A stretch of DNA of 64,000 bases from Typhlomys cinereus (GCA_023101885.1 JALPQD010000004.1:15149688-15213687), one strand, 5' to 3'; numbered from the stretch's first letter, positions 12,930 through 25,384 are shown. Numbers and translations are program-made. The notes: generated by a model not told the origin, from the sequence alone.

Positions 12930-13520
12930 ATTGCAACTAGCATTACTTGAAGTCTATAGCAACAAAGGAGAAATGCTCAATCAAGCTATAGAGACGAGGA
13001 TGCACCAATATGATTTAAAACAAATAATTCCATCTCTGTATGCTCAGTCCCAAAGGAAAACTCTGGAATATACAAAGTTATTATGCTTACCTAAGCACTT
13101 CTTATGCTAAATGCAGTCAGAGGACTCTCCTTTCTGGTGAGAGGAAATGCACTTGGCATAAGAACACATAGATATGCTTCAAGTTGGCCGTGCACAATGG
13201 CTAAGGCAATGCTGGTACTGATTTGGAGGTCAATGCTCCTCATTTTCTGGTTTCATTGAAATCATCTCCAGATAATGTTAATGGAATTTTCATCCCCAGT
13301 ATCACTAAATGACTTATGGACCATTTTCTTAAGTAGGATTTCAATGCTCTGATAACATAGAGCCAGACAATAAGTACATAAATGGTACTTGTATTGTGAA
13401 ATAGAAGAGTTACATGGTTTTAGCAAACTAACAGTTTGATGCTATTTTCAAAAATGACCTATTAAACATGAGAAAATGGTTCTAAATATCTCTTGAGACG
13501 GATTCCTAATTTTGGTGTGT

Positions 13521-13578
<58 letters not shown>

Positions 13579-15884
13579 TGTGCTATAAGCCTTCCATCTT
13601 ACTGAAATTGTTTTCTAACTGCATTGGCATATAATCTGCTGAGGTAAAATGTAACATGTTTGAACATTCAAGGATTCTTCCGTTTTCCCCACAAATGAAG
13701 TGAACTATGTCTATTCTATTTGCACTTAACTAGCAACAAAGAGGAAAATTCCATGTAACAGACTACATAAGCCAATGTCTCTTCCCATCTCATAATAATG
13801 TAATTCTTTCCTTTTGATAATATCCATTGAAAAGTGGAAGTGGTGACTCAATGAGATTGAGAAAGGGGAAACTTGAGGAGTATACTACTCTTCTCTAGTA
13901 CATTTACTGGGTTAAACTCAACTCCCCAGCTGACCATAAAGTGTGGATTGTTCTTGATTTTTTCAAATTGGTAGTGCCAGAGGAAATCCTAAGGGAAAAG
14001 AGGGACTGGTGCAGATGTGTCCATGGAAGTGTGAGAATCAGGAATGTGACAGAGTGAAAATGTATGCAGATGAGGTATGAGAGCATGCAAGCAAAGTATT
14101 GGGATGTGTGCAAAGTGAGACCTAGGAGCATGAGCTGAGCAAGAAGTAGGAACATGCAAAAAAAAAAGTGAAGCATCATAGTACAAGGCAAGTATACCGT
14201 GAAAACCAAAGTAAAAAAAAAATCTTAAAACTGATCACAAGAATGACACCTGGAGGTCTGTTTTCCTTGGTATTCTGGAGTACAGAAAGAAAGACCAAGC
14301 TAAAAATCATAAAAAGAGAAATCAAGAGAACCTCTGCTGAACTTAGAGTTGTTACCTTGAAGGGAAAAAAATGATAACAACTTATAGCATTTCCCCTACA
14401 CAGAGCAAAGTGCCAGTAGGGCTGTATGGCCGTGACAGAAAGAAATGGACTATTGATTTAGTTTTGTGAGCCCTCTAAATAAGAGGATTAGATCACCACA
14501 CAAATGATTAGGAGGATGGTTTGTAGGAGACCCAACCTGTAGCACGGATATTGGGTAAGAAGCATAGGGTAAAAAAAAAAAATGACAGTTGCTGATAGAA
14601 AGCAAAAGGAAGGCAAAGGACATAACATTGCTTGGGATAGCACAGTGATGTGAAGTCAGAAGTCTGCTTTCTGTTACACAGACTGTAAAAAGCATTCACA
14701 CTAGTAAATTTTTACTTCAATGTACAACCTATTGCATCAGCTCTTGGTGCCCAGTTCATATATATAACTGATCACAAAGAAGATTAATTTTGGGAGACTT
14801 CTCAGAATGAACATTATTTCTTGGCAGAAAATGAATCCTAGTCCTGAAAGTGTTAGAAACCTGATACCAGTGTCTGTTTATAGTCTGCTCATGGATTTGG
14901 CACTGCATAATGAGCTTCTATGCTGAAGACTGACTTATTTCCACCTGAGCTGTTCAGATCTCAGTTCTGTTTCTGTATAGCCACTTTGTGTTAGGAAAAT
15001 CTTCATACTGTGAGCCATCAGTCATTTTGATTACTTCCAAGTATACCCATTACCCTAAAGTGAGAAAAATAATACATCATACTTGACAAATTCAAATCCA
15101 AGCTAGCTGAAAGAAATATAATAATAGTTCAATTAACCTTGGTTGCTTATGTAAGATGTGTACTTTTATTGGGTGATATATAAACTATATATTTTAGGAA
15201 TAGAATCATTTAAGAGAGATCAATGTTGACCAGGTCTGCACATGGACATTGATTGTTTTCCTTTGTTGAAGAAAACCTACAATATTTTCCCATTAAGTTT
15301 GTACATTGCTGTATCACATTTTATTTTCAAGAATAAGGATATGATATTTTAATATGTTTAGTTAAAGACCTAAGAAAATAAATTTATTCTCTTGAAAATA
15401 AGTTCATAAACTAAGTTATTAGCTCTATTATATACATTTAATTTATCCAATTTCTTTTTGATATAACACTCAGTTTACTACACGTGTAAGGATGACATTT
15501 TTCATAGTCACCTTCTGTTGGGTTCATGCAATTATGGGGAAACTAGCTTTGTTAACAGGAGCTTATGAAAAATGTTGTTTATAAACAAAACTCAATTTTA
15601 TTGAAATCATTTCAGAGTATATATGCTAGTCGTTGACCATAATATCATCTCTGGTGAGAATGATGATTCATAAATCTCTTTAAAATTTGCCCATTTTTAG
15701 TCTGAAAATTATTCATATCTTTGTTAATAAGAAAATGGAGCTAATTTTGCTATAACCACAGGCTTCTTTAAATTTTTTGGCACTTTCACGATTACTACCC
15801 AATCCCATCTCCTTTTCTGCAGCCGTTTACACATTCTCTATTCCAGCTAGTCTCTCTCTTAATTGTAAGATATTTTTTAAGAGT
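12930..15884. other. AT-rich stretch with one GT microsatellite
   Basis: Apart from a (GT)n tract at 13,514-13,574 and short A runs, I recognise nothing here. Open frames on either strand up to about 100 codons (for example 13,904-14,209 minus) have no motif or codon bias that would support a gene. Confidence 0.45.
13514..13574. repeat. (GT)n microsatellite
   Basis: GT run of about 60 bp with a single interruption near its left end. Confidence 0.95.
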
Positions 15885-16031
15885 GACCCATCGTGGATGT
15901 TACTCATGTGCAACCACATACATGCAGTTCAGAGAAGACAGTCTTCATGAGTGCTTGTTTGTGAGTGTGGGTGTTCAGGGCCTTGGCATCACCTGCAGGT
16001 CAGAGGGGAGGCTAAAGATGTGTGTGTCCAT

Positions 16032-16070
<39 letters not shown>

Positions 16071-16480
16071 TGTGTACAGGTGCTCACATGCCCGGACATG
16101 AATGCGTAGGTCAGAGGAAAGCCTGTTGTAGATGAATATGCATCTGTGCATGCATGCACAGTTATATTTGCACATGTTTGCATGTATCACTGCACATGTT
16201 GTGTGTTGTGTATTTGTACATATGTGTAATTATGTTTGCTCACATCCCCTGGCATGCATGCATTTGCATGTATGTATGTGAATGTGGGCCCTCATATGCT
16301 ATGACATGTATGCATGCATCAGAAAGTGAGATGGCGTGGGCATTTATGTACTATGAGTGTGACTATGGATGCTCATGTGCCATAGCATTCATGTACATAT
16401 TGGAAAAGAGTCTGGATGTGTGTGAGGGGAGGGGAGTATATGTGCTCACATACATGTACTAGTCAGAATACAGCCTTGCC
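15885..16480. repeat. Degenerate GT-rich tandem field
   Basis: Around a (GT)n core at 16,034-16,075 there are repeated variants of a phrase like 'gctcacatgcc...gcatgcatgt...gtcagagg'. They recur at about 16,081, 16,240, 16,290, 16,370 and 16,445. The phrase resembles SINE tails of the B3/B4 type that expanded into a degenerate minisatellite. Open frames here encode only low-complexity Cys/Val/Tyr-rich peptides. Confidence 0.55.
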
Positions 16481-16539
16481 TTTTCACCTTGTTTATGACC
16501 AAGTCATTTCCTGCTGGTGCATAAACAAGGATTGTAGTC

Positions 16540-16725
16540 CTGGGAGCACCTGTAATCCTCAGGTCTCTGCCTCCCAGCCAATGTTTTGCACTGGATTAAG
16601 GGTGCTTGTGCTAGTGTGTTTAACCTTCCAATTTTTTGCATGGAATCTGGTGATTTAAGTTTGAATCATCAGGCTTGGACAACAAGTGCTTTAGCATCTA
16701 AGCCTTATTCTTAGCCTTCCTTTTT
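16540..16725 (-). repeat. Old B4/B3-type SINE, antisense
   Basis: Antisense order of a 'cctgtaatcctcaggtctctgcctccc'-like B1 portion, followed by a decayed head with 'caagtgctttagcatctaagcc'. It lies directly left of another antisense SINE. Confidence 0.4.
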
Positions 16726-16737
16726 TCATTTCTTTAA

Positions 16738-16973
16738 TTTATTGTATGTGTTTGTGTGTGTGTGTGTGTATCTATCAGATGGCACCAGGTGTCCCAGTGG
16801 GGGAACAAGGGTGACTTCAGGAAACATCCTTGATTGAATCTATTGCCTTTTTGCTTAGCTCTGGAATTTTCCAAGCTCTGCCCACTGTTAGCACCTGGTA
16901 TTTTTAAGTGGGACCTGGGATCTAAACTCAGGATCTTCTCCTTGCAAGACAGAGTCTTAACCTCTCCAGCCCC
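16738..16973 (-). repeat. Older B2-headed SINE, antisense
   Basis: On the minus strand it begins 'gggctggagaggttaag', continues 'gatcctgagtttagatcc', and contains the body blocks 'gggcagagcttgg' and 'aagtcaccctt' before a CA tail. It shares this body with the copy at 37,362. Confidence 0.65.
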
Positions 16974-17957
16974 CTTTTTCATTTTAATTGTTATCTTCTT
17001 ATTACCTCTGTATCATACTATATGTTATGTTTTTACATGATTGCATTTAAGGAAGACTACCTCCTGACATCATCTTAGAAGACGCAGGCTTCAAAGCTTC
17101 ATAATAACAGGCGGATTATTTTCTGTTGGGAAATGTATCTATTATTATAATATGAAACTTAGTTGTAGACATGCCTTTTTCCTAAAAGTACTGTTTTTCT
17201 GCTTTCATTGTACTTTTTTCTCTTTTCATCTGAATTGATCCTTTGGTTCTTGTCACTCAATAACAGTTTGAATTCAAATGCACATTTACACAGTTTTCTT
17301 TCATTTCAGATATACTATTATTTTAAGCAAGTATTTGGATACTAAATTTCCTTAATACCCTTTAGCATAAGGAATGTGGTTATGATAATACACATGTTGA
17401 ATGCAATTACAGTCATCATTAATCTACAAGATAATGATTACATTCATCACGAATCTACAAGATAAATTGTCAAAACAAAGAACAGGAAGACTACATAAAT
17501 TTGAAAATCTTGGGCCAGACTTGATCACATAGGTCTTTACTTCACATTGGGGCACCCAGCTAAGGCTGGGTAGGATACATGAAATAATCATGATTTTATC
17601 ACACTGAGAAAAACAGACATTTAGAACTTAATCAAGAAGCAGTCAAATAGAATTAGTTTTCTTACAATAGCATTAAGGCCTGGAGCCTCTGTGAATCATG
17701 AACAGTCCTCACAACTTCTGATTCCTGTAATGAGATCCACTTCCTGGAGTGCCCTCTAGATTGAGTTTTTGTTTGATAAAATAAAAACAAGGGAAAGTTT
17801 TGTGCAATGCCTCTGTTTTTTTCATAGACATCAGTATTTTGCTTTATCCTTCCTGGAGAAATTGAAGTTTCTGATCATTTAGCAGTCCTTAAAGTATCCA
17901 CATGTAATATTCCCTTGTTTAAGGAATTATACACTATACACATAGCTACAGAGATTC
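16974..17957. other. AT-rich stretch with a small imperfect duplication
   Basis: Nothing recognised apart from an imperfect 31 bp tandem pair at 17,407-17,437 and 17,438-17,467 sharing 'aatctacaagata'. Confidence 0.45.
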
Positions 17958-18560
17958 TTTAACTTTTTTTAAGAGTTTTTTTCTAATTTTGCAAGCACAT
18001 TGAGTACTTTTTACTGCTTCTTTCTTCCCCCACTTATCAATCCATCCCAGTCACTCCTAACCTTCTCTCTGTCTGCTTTTATGGACCCCAGGTTTCCATC
18101 TGGACTGTCTGTTCTAGTGGGGTTTCAGACCTCTATGGCAAACCAAGAGGTTATTCCTTGGGCAGACACTCTGATAGGGCCATTCCCTTTTTCCTATCTT
18201 ACACTATCCCCTAAGATTTCCACTGCATGTGATCGTTTTTCCTAAGAGCCTCACTAGTCTATTGGGGGTATGTTGGTATGTCAGTTTTTATGCAGGTCTG
18301 GTAAGGACAAGTTTTATTGCAGTGTGTTCATATATGAAACAGCCCTACCTTGAATGGAATGTCTTGTCCAGCAGTGGACCTTCCCATCTTTAGGCTCGTA
18401 CAGTCTTACTGCCTCTTTTTCCATAAGTTTCCCTGAGCCTTAAGGTGGGGAGAGATTTGTTTGCCTTGATTCTGAGTGAACATTGCAGAATCACCAGTAC
18501 TCTGCTTTCTGGTTGGTTGTTGTTTTCTGTTTCACTGTTCTTCCCCTGCACTAGGCTGAA
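17958..18560 (-). mobile_element. L1 3' UTR fragment, antisense
   Basis: The left edge has poly-T (the L1 tail read backwards). The body then follows, in reverse complement, the 3' UTR type seen at 55,655-56,110: 'ctccccaccttaagg', a 'cattccattcaagg' block, 'agacctctatgg' and 'cagcaagg' areas. It is 5'-truncated. The 81-codon open frame at 18,000 is antisense UTR. Confidence 0.65.
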
Positions 18561-18704
18561 TTCTGTCTGAGTGTTGAGATCTTCTACTATTCAAAGATAA
18601 AATGAGAGATGTTTAGATGGAAGTTTGCTCTTGGGTGTTTGTTCTTTAACTTTTCATTGCAAAGCATGAAGCCATTGGTCTAGAACTTCAACATATCAAA
18701 AAAT

Positions 18705-19235
18705 ATTGACACCATTTTATTGTCAGGTTCTCTAGAGATGTAGAATTCACAGAATGAATATATATATGTATATTAAATATATATAAGAGATTTATTGAAT
18801 TGGCTTACAGATATGGCCAAGGCAGTCCAACAATAGCTGCCAGTAGCCGAAGGTAGTTTAATAATGGCTGCTAGTAGCTAGCTGCTCAGTTTGGTAGTCA
18901 AGTAGGTGATGGCTGAAAGCTGGAGAATTCATAGAGTCTTCAGTCTAGCCGACGACTTGGAGGGTTGGAAGGCTAGATGGTCAAAGAAACTGGGCAGCTG
19001 GAAGGAAGAGTGATTCCTAGCACGGCTGCAAGAAGACATCCGTTTTCTTTTGTGGCTCCTTTTTATGTGATGCACTACCGAGAGAATCCTATGAGAGCTT
19101 TGAAGGTTCTGATAGGCTCCAGGGAGGGTATAATCCTATCAAGTGGTCTCAGTTGATCCTTTCTAGAGTTGGTCTCAGCCCATCTTAGTAAATACTGGGT
19201 GTGTCAAGCTGCAACCCAGGCTTAACTATCACAGC
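18705..19235 (-). mobile_element. ERVL/MaLR-related LTR, antisense
   Basis: The right end reads on the minus strand 'tgtgatagttaagcc' followed by 'cagcttgacacaccc', close to the known MaLR start 'tgtcaacttgacac'. The left end holds 'gtcaggttctctagagatgtag', the usual antisense terminus of rodent LTRs of this group. Length about 530 bp. Confidence 0.5.
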
Positions 19236-20017
19236 ATTCATTTATTTTTTGTTGTTATCCATTTTTAGGTGATCCAAAAAAAAAAGAAAAAAGCTTTTTA
19301 AAGAGAAATGTTTTGCAATACCATTTTCATTATTTGACTGAGCTAAATTATGCCCAGCAACTACTAATAAATTCAGTCTATAGTAACATGATAAGATAAT
19401 TGGCTTAAATTATGATACTTTATAATGAAGACTAAAACCAGTAAAAGCAACTAATACCTAAATTCCTTTTGTAAAATAGCTAGATCAGCAAACATTGCCA
19501 TCATAAATTCTTCATTCAGTCTGTTTATTGCTATTCCCAGGGGTTTTAGATGATACAAAGATGCTGCATTTGTTTTCCTCAAGTGTCAACTTGGCAACGG
19601 AAAACAAAGCATTTTAGTTGTATTTATGAGTAACTGTCATATTAAGACAAGTCTGTATGAGATTTCACAGTTGACCAAACCCATAGTGGATTGTACTATT
19701 CCATAGACAGGTGGATAAGATAATGAGAGTGAGCTGGTTCAAATATGGAATACTGGAAAATTAGAAGGTATACTTTGGTTCTTGTCCCTCTCTCATCTCT
19801 TCCTGTGGCTAGTGTGTTGAATTCTACAAGCCATCGTTAATAAGTCTCCTACTGTAATCATTAGTTGTAACCTAGAATCCAAAGCATGAATGTACTTACT
19901 TTTTTCCCCCAAAGTGATTAGGCCAGTTTCATCAGGCCATGGAAATATGAAACTAATAAAATTTTCATGTCAAAGACGTGAGGTTGTTGCTTTAATAAAC
20001 TCAACCTTGCAGCTTTG

Positions 20018-20370
20018 TGTTGGGTCTGCCCAGGATTTGCCCCAGGGCATGGCCAAGCACATGGGACTAAAGATGGCGCTAAGGGCAAGGGTCTTGGGCG
20101 TAACCTGATCACTTCACAGAGAGGCCTAATTGGCTTTCAGCTATCTACCTGCCCCCTGTGCTGAGTGGCATTAAACTTGACCATTAGCACCTGTAGGATG
20201 TCTTGACCTTGTGATACAATTGAATGCCTGTTTCGCGCCTTGGTGGCCTTTGTCTATAAAAGTTCCTTTTCTCCCCCAATAAAGAGAGATCTGTTTCTGA
20301 CAATCTCCCTGTCCTGTGCTGAGTCTCTAGGGGATAGAGGCAGAGGTGGGGACGACAGGAACCTGCTTTC
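20018..20370 (+). mobile_element. IAP/ERVK-like solo LTR
   Basis: It begins 'tgttgggtctgccc' and carries 'aagatggcgct' 5' of the promoter, a feature of intracisternal A particle LTRs. A TATA-like 'tctataaaagttcc' follows at about 20,254, then 'ccaataaagagag' as polyadenylation signal at about 20,276. Possible flanks are 'gctttg' (20,012-20,017) and 'gctttc' (20,365-20,370), but the 3' edge is uncertain because no clean CA end is seen. No internal region follows, so it is a solo LTR. Confidence 0.6.
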
Positions 20371-21378
20371 ATTACGGCCAGCAGCTGTGTGTGTTTGAGT
20401 GAGTGAATGGATGCATGAGTGGGAACTGGATCCCACAGCTTTGGTGTCTTTAGGCTTTTTGTTTTTGTTTCACGTTGTTTTATTGCCTTTTAGTTTGGAA
20501 TGTAAAAGTCTTGGAAACTTGACTAGAAAAGACTTTGAGCAAACTTCAGTGGGCTTTTTTGAGAGAAAGGAGAACTGTATAAACCCGGGCTATACAGGAC
20601 AACAAGTGCTTTGATGAAATTGAGTTTAAAGATAAAGGATTAATTTTCTTGAAGAAGGAAAGCTGTGTTGACTTGCCTAAGGTTTAGCATGAGGAAAGTG
20701 CAGGTAGCAGAGCAGCTGTGGCTACTGATGTCATTGCAGTAAAACTAAACATTTTTTGCCAGGACAGTAGATATGTCCTGGAGTGCAAACCACATCTCAT
20801 TCAGACTGCATTGGTGAAAATCCAGACATGTTTAGCAGAATAAAGTGTAAACTGAAGTGTTTCTACTAAAATGGTTCTCAAGAAGAGTGCTTCTGTAAGA
20901 TTAGCATACAGGACAGAGGCAGCTGGTCTCAGTGAGCCAGGATATATTTCCAACTGATGGCAGAATTGGACTGTATTGTCCAAGTGACATTGGTTTTTAT
21001 GTAAGATTGATGCCCTGGTTTGGGGAGCAATCAAAATGAGGTCACTGGTTGGATTAGAACCTCTCAGAATGTTAAATATGTCAGGATTCTCAGACATATA
21101 TTTGGGATGGATGTGGGTTTGCAATGGAGCTGACCAGATAGAAGCTCTATGTCCATCATGCAGCAGATCTGAAGCTGCAATGTACCATCTTATTCCCATT
21201 AAAAAAACGCAGAAAGTTGATGTTAAACTAAGCAATCTGGCATCTATCTTGATGGACTGAATTGCTCATTTTTTAGTTTTATTTGATAGTTTCTTAAGAC
21301 AACCTGAGGCTTCCATTTTAAGATAAGAATGCTTAATCTCTGCTGCCATATGTTGAGAAGTAGTTAAATTATCTCTCT

Positions 21379-21402
21379 TTTTTTTTTTTTTTTTTTTTTT
21401 AC
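21379..21402. repeat. Poly-T run
   Basis: An almost pure T run of about 24 bp inside the MaLR-like remnant. Confidence 0.9.
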
Positions 21403-21797
21403 AGAAGTTTACAGTAAAGAGACTCTGGACATTTAAAGAAGTAGGATTAAACTCTGGATAACTATAAACACTTGAAGTTGACAAAAGAAAACATTAAAAA
21501 TTGAACTGAATACATTTTTATTATAAAATGAATATATGTTTTGGGCTTCAGAGGGGGAAAGTTGTGGTTTAAAAGTAATGTTTGTGTGTCACAATGAAAA
21601 AGGCTGTACTGTGTCAGATGTTTGAATATGACAACTTGACACTTTACAACTAAATCTTTAACTAAACCAGTAAGGAATTATCTAGCCTTTAAGAGAATCG
21701 TTGTTAATCCTGCCTTTACTGTACAGAATAATTCAAAGGGCAGTGAATGAGATGAAGAAAGAAATAGCTAGAATTTGGTAGCCTGACAAGCTAAGTA

Positions 21798-22214
21798 TGC
21801 GGTGGTTATTTGTTGCCAAATCCCCACCAAGCCAGCTGGGGAAAGGAGGGAAGAAATCAGCAGGGACATTGGGCCTCACAGACTATGGGAGACAGGTCAG
21901 AAGTGGGCAGAGGATGAGCTGCCACAGACTCATTTTATTTAAGGAAGTGTTTGAGCTTATTTAGGCTCAAGGGTCCGATCAGGTGTTGCCATCTCTCCAC
22001 TCCAGGGGACAGCCACTAATCATTTAGCTGTTTACTAGGTGTCCATTGCAGAGGCAGGTTAGATGGCCGCTTCCCAATTGTTGTTCATCCCTCCGCCTGT
22101 ATGGTTCCTTTATTGGGACATGTCCAGGAGCATATTTGTACTTCTTCGGGCTTTGTTTGTAGCGGGACCTCCTGGATTCAGCAAGCCTGGGCTAGGGCTG
22201 AATCAATAGTGCCA
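21798..22214 (-). mobile_element. LTR element, antisense, class uncertain
   Basis: On the minus strand it reads 'tggcactattgattc' to 'aaataaccaccgca', giving TG...CA ends and 417 bp. 'gcctaaataagctc' could serve as TATA region and 'taaataaaatgag' as polyadenylation signal, in the right order. It is GC-richer than its surroundings. No matching target-site duplication was found. Confidence 0.5.
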
Positions 22215-23777
22215 CAGTCATTATTTCTACAAGTTCTTCCTATGGAAAAGATATGACCAGTTCCCCCTGTTCCTGATATAAAGCTTTCCTGGCATCATAA
22301 TAAATTGTATCCCTGAAATCTTAAACTGGAATAAAAATTCATTTGTTCCCCTAAATTGTCTGGCTAATATATTCATTAGAAATGGGTGGATGAGATTAAA
22401 CATCCTGCCCCTTTTTAAATGCTGCAAATATCTTTATTTTAACTAAGAATATGTCTTAATACTTTACTTAGAAAAGCTTAATCTTGCCCTTTTTTTAGTT
22501 TGAAATGTAAATCTTCTAGCAAAGGATGAAATAACTGCCATTTTATTGAGCTTGACTACACATGTCAGAAAGAGTATTGCAGACTCTATAATCATAACGA
22601 TATAAGACATTTTATTTCTTTTTTGTAACATAAAGGTCTGAAGTTTAAAGGTGAGGGAATTTGCTCAAGATCAGGGAGGAAGATGACTGGGTCAAGGCCA
22701 GGGCTACCCACCAATCTCTTTTCCTAAACCACTGTGTTCTAGATGAAATGTTGCATTGTAAGAACTCTAGAAATAATCTCAGCCTCTAACTTTTATTTTA
22801 TTTAAGGAAATAAATTCACAAAGACATTTGGTTTGAGAATTATACTGAGAAACTAATGTAACATAGTTTTTACTTAAATGTGCTGGATGAAATGGACGGA
22901 GACCTAATCTGAAAGATGTTAATAAATAAGACATGATACATATCAGTTATTGTTTCTATAAAATTGAGGGGAGGATCATATTCATGTTTAACATTTATAC
23001 AAATCATATATGCATTGATTTCTCAAAAATCAAAATAGTAGATCTATAATTGAAGACATATTTTATGTCTGAAGCTTTTATATTATATAAATAAACTTCT
23101 GAAAAAATGTAAATAGCTGCAGAAAGTTATTTTGATATTTCTGTGTGTAGACATTTTATTCTCATTAGTAGGAAAGTCTTGAAGACATGACCTATTTTTC
23201 AGTCAATTAAGGAAATATTCTGTCTCAGTAATTTATTGAGTGAAGGTCAAGTTAGAAATTGAATTTCCCTTTGAAAATTCTCTGATAATCTAATAGCGTA
23301 GCTATATCACAAGTTATTTCTTTTGTGGCTGGAGAGATACTTGAATTCTCTTTTTCTGGAACTGATATTTTCCTTACTCTCTTAAATAAGATGAAATGAA
23401 CAGACAGGACTTCTCTCTGAGGTGGTAATAGGTGTGATTTCCAATTTCTGCATCCTGGGTATTCCCAGAACAGAAGGTACTGCGCCACTTGTGCAGTTTT
23501 GAGAATATCAAGTTAAGTTTGCAAAATGATTGAGTTTTCTAATTTGTAAAATCATTAATCTCAGGAGAACCAACCTCCAAAACAATGGAGACGAAATATA
23601 TATATCATATGTCACTTCATTTTTGAATTTACATTTTAAAGCCTGTTCATATTTTTTGGTTCACATTGTATGGCCCATTGCCATTGATTTTTAAGAAATA
23701 AAAGAAATAATCATGCCTGTATCATTTGAATCACTGAATACCATTTGAAGTATACTTGGAATATTTTCAACCTATGA
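22215..23777. other. AT-rich stretch, nothing recognised
   Basis: No repeat or gene could be named. Small open frames of up to 78 codons show no motifs. Confidence 0.45.
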
Positions 23778-23779
23778 CT

Positions 23780-23866
<87 letters not shown>
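23778..23866. repeat. Compound (TC)n(AC)n microsatellite
   Basis: About 43 bp of TC/CT repeats pass directly into about 45 bp of CA repeats. The open frame across it is a Ser-Leu then Thr-His repeat artefact. Confidence 0.95.
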
Positions 23867-23867
<1 letters not shown>

Positions 23868-23959
23868 GAGATGAGTGGGCATTAGAAGGATCCAAAGATC
23901 ATTCTACTATTTTTAGAGGGATAAAATTATGGGTTAGAATGCTTCCTTCTTTGTGTAGG

Positions 23960-24115
23960 TGACCTTTGTAATTCTGTCTTTGTATATTGTGGAATGTTCT
24001 ATAATGTTTCATTTGTGTTTATGGTCTGAGAATTTGGCTTCCTGAATAAGTTTTTGTGAAGTGTCCTCCTACTTGAGACATTTTTGAGGCAGTAAAGTTT
24101 TAATCAAATAAAATA
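23960..24115 (+). repeat. Left copy of a diverged 150 bp direct repeat
   Basis: It shares with 25,230-25,378 the ordered blocks 'ctgt..t.tat..t', 'atgttctataatgtt', 'tttatggtctgagaattt', 'cttcctgaataa' and a closing 'gcagtaaagtttt' with an A-rich end. It may be the 3' end of an old L1 or another A-tailed element. Confidence 0.45.
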
Positions 24116-24224
24116 AAAAAGAAAGTTAAGGCCAAACCTTTACCAAAATGGAGGGCTACAGCATACTATATGTTTTCTTCATGTTTTAGAAAAGGTTCTA
24201 TATGATAACTAAGAGTATTCCATA

Positions 24225-24810
24225 TATATATATATATCTCACAATTTCCTTACCCATTCCTCTGTTGATGGGCACTTTGGCTGGTTCCATTTTCTGGCTA
24301 TTGTAAATAAAGCTGCAATGAACATGAAAAAACAAGCATCTTTGTAATAAGATTGTAGAGTCTTTGGGGATTATTAATCCCTTAGGTTACTGCATACTGA
24401 TATACAAAGTGACTGTACCAGTTTACACTCCCCTAGCAATAAATAAGTGTTCCCTTTTCTCTACATCCTCCTTTGTGTTTTTGATCCTAGTCAATTTGAC
24501 TGTAGTAAGATTATATCACGGGACAGTTTTAATTCTACCTTTGAATTTCTTTTTGTGAGAAATTCCTTTTTAGGTCCAGGCTCTATATTTTAATTGGGAT
24601 GCTTATTTTCTTGGTGGATAATTTTTTTTAGTTCTTTGTGTACTGAGGAGAGTAATCTTTTGTAAAATTCACAGCTAGCAAAGATTTCTTTCTATTCTTT
24701 GTGTTGTCTTTTGAAAAAATTGAGAGTTTCTTTTGCAGAATAGAAAATTTTTAATTTCATTAAATCTCACCTATTGATTATTGGTCTTAGTTCCTATTCA
24801 GTTATCAAGA
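24225..24810 (-). mobile_element. Old L1 ORF2 fragment, inverted 5' part
   Basis: Reads as antisense L1 ORF2: 'cctctgttgatgggcacttt', 'ggctattgtaaataaagctgcaatgaac', then further right 'gagtttcttttgcagaatag' and 'tctcacctattgatt'. These blocks are in the order expected going 5'-ward through ORF2 on the minus strand. The sequence immediately right continues L1 in the opposite orientation. Confidence 0.65.
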
Positions 24811-24817
24811 AAGATGA

Positions 24818-24905
24818 AATTGTGGAACTGCTGGTAAATGGGTGGAACTAGAAAATATAATATTAAGTGAGCTATCACAGAAATAAAGACAAATACTACA
24901 TATTT
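24818..24905 (+). mobile_element. Old L1 ORF2 fragment, 3' part in sense orientation
   Basis: 'gtaaatgggtggaactagaa', 'attaagtgag', 'acagaaataaagacaaatac' correspond to the L1 ORF2 3' end on the plus strand, just downstream of where the inverted segment to its left stops. Any 3' UTR beyond 24,905 is too decayed to follow. Confidence 0.6.
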
Positions 24906-24935
24906 AATATGCAATTGCTATTATTGAACTCTTGA

Positions 24936-25115
<180 letters not shown>

Positions 25116-25229
25116 TAAATATTCTGAACTGTTAGTTAAAAAATACCGTCTAGTGCTTTGAAGAATTGTGTAATAATCTGGTCCATATAACCAAGAATTA
25201 TTAATTTAAATATGTTTTACAGTATATAT

Positions 25230-25378
25230 GGACATTTGTGTCTCTGTATAATATAAAAATGTTCTCTAATGTTACATTTCTATTTATAGTTTAGGAATTT
25301 CATTTCCTAAACAACTTTTGCAAAGTTTCCTCATATTCTACATCTTTTGAAACAATAAAGTTTTGAAAAAAAATTAAA
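25230..25378 (+). repeat. Right copy of a diverged 150 bp direct repeat
   Basis: Partner of 23,960-24,115. It shares 'aatgttctctaatgtt', 'tttatagtttaggaattt', 'tcctaaacaac' and 'caataaagtttt' before an A-rich end. The two copies bracket the inverted L1. Confidence 0.45.
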
Positions 25379-25384
25379 AGAGAA

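Larger units (their letters stand above)
19584..21740 (+). mobile_element. Probable MaLR-like provirus remnant
   Basis: It starts with 'tgtcaacttggcaac', a MaLR-like LTR start. It is followed by about 300 bp of LTR-like sequence and a non-coding internal region, and near 21,560-21,650 by a second area with 'tgtgtgtcac' and 'acaacttgacac'. An IAP-like LTR (20,018-20,370) lies inside. Boundaries are approximate and the two ends may not belong to one element. A 144-codon minus-strand frame at 20,801-21,235 falls in this internal region and looks incidental. Confidence 0.35.

Noticed and set aside
20801..21235. 144-codon minus-strand frame
   Set aside because: It lies in MaLR-like internal sequence, shows no domain and has no paired exon or start context; considered chance.
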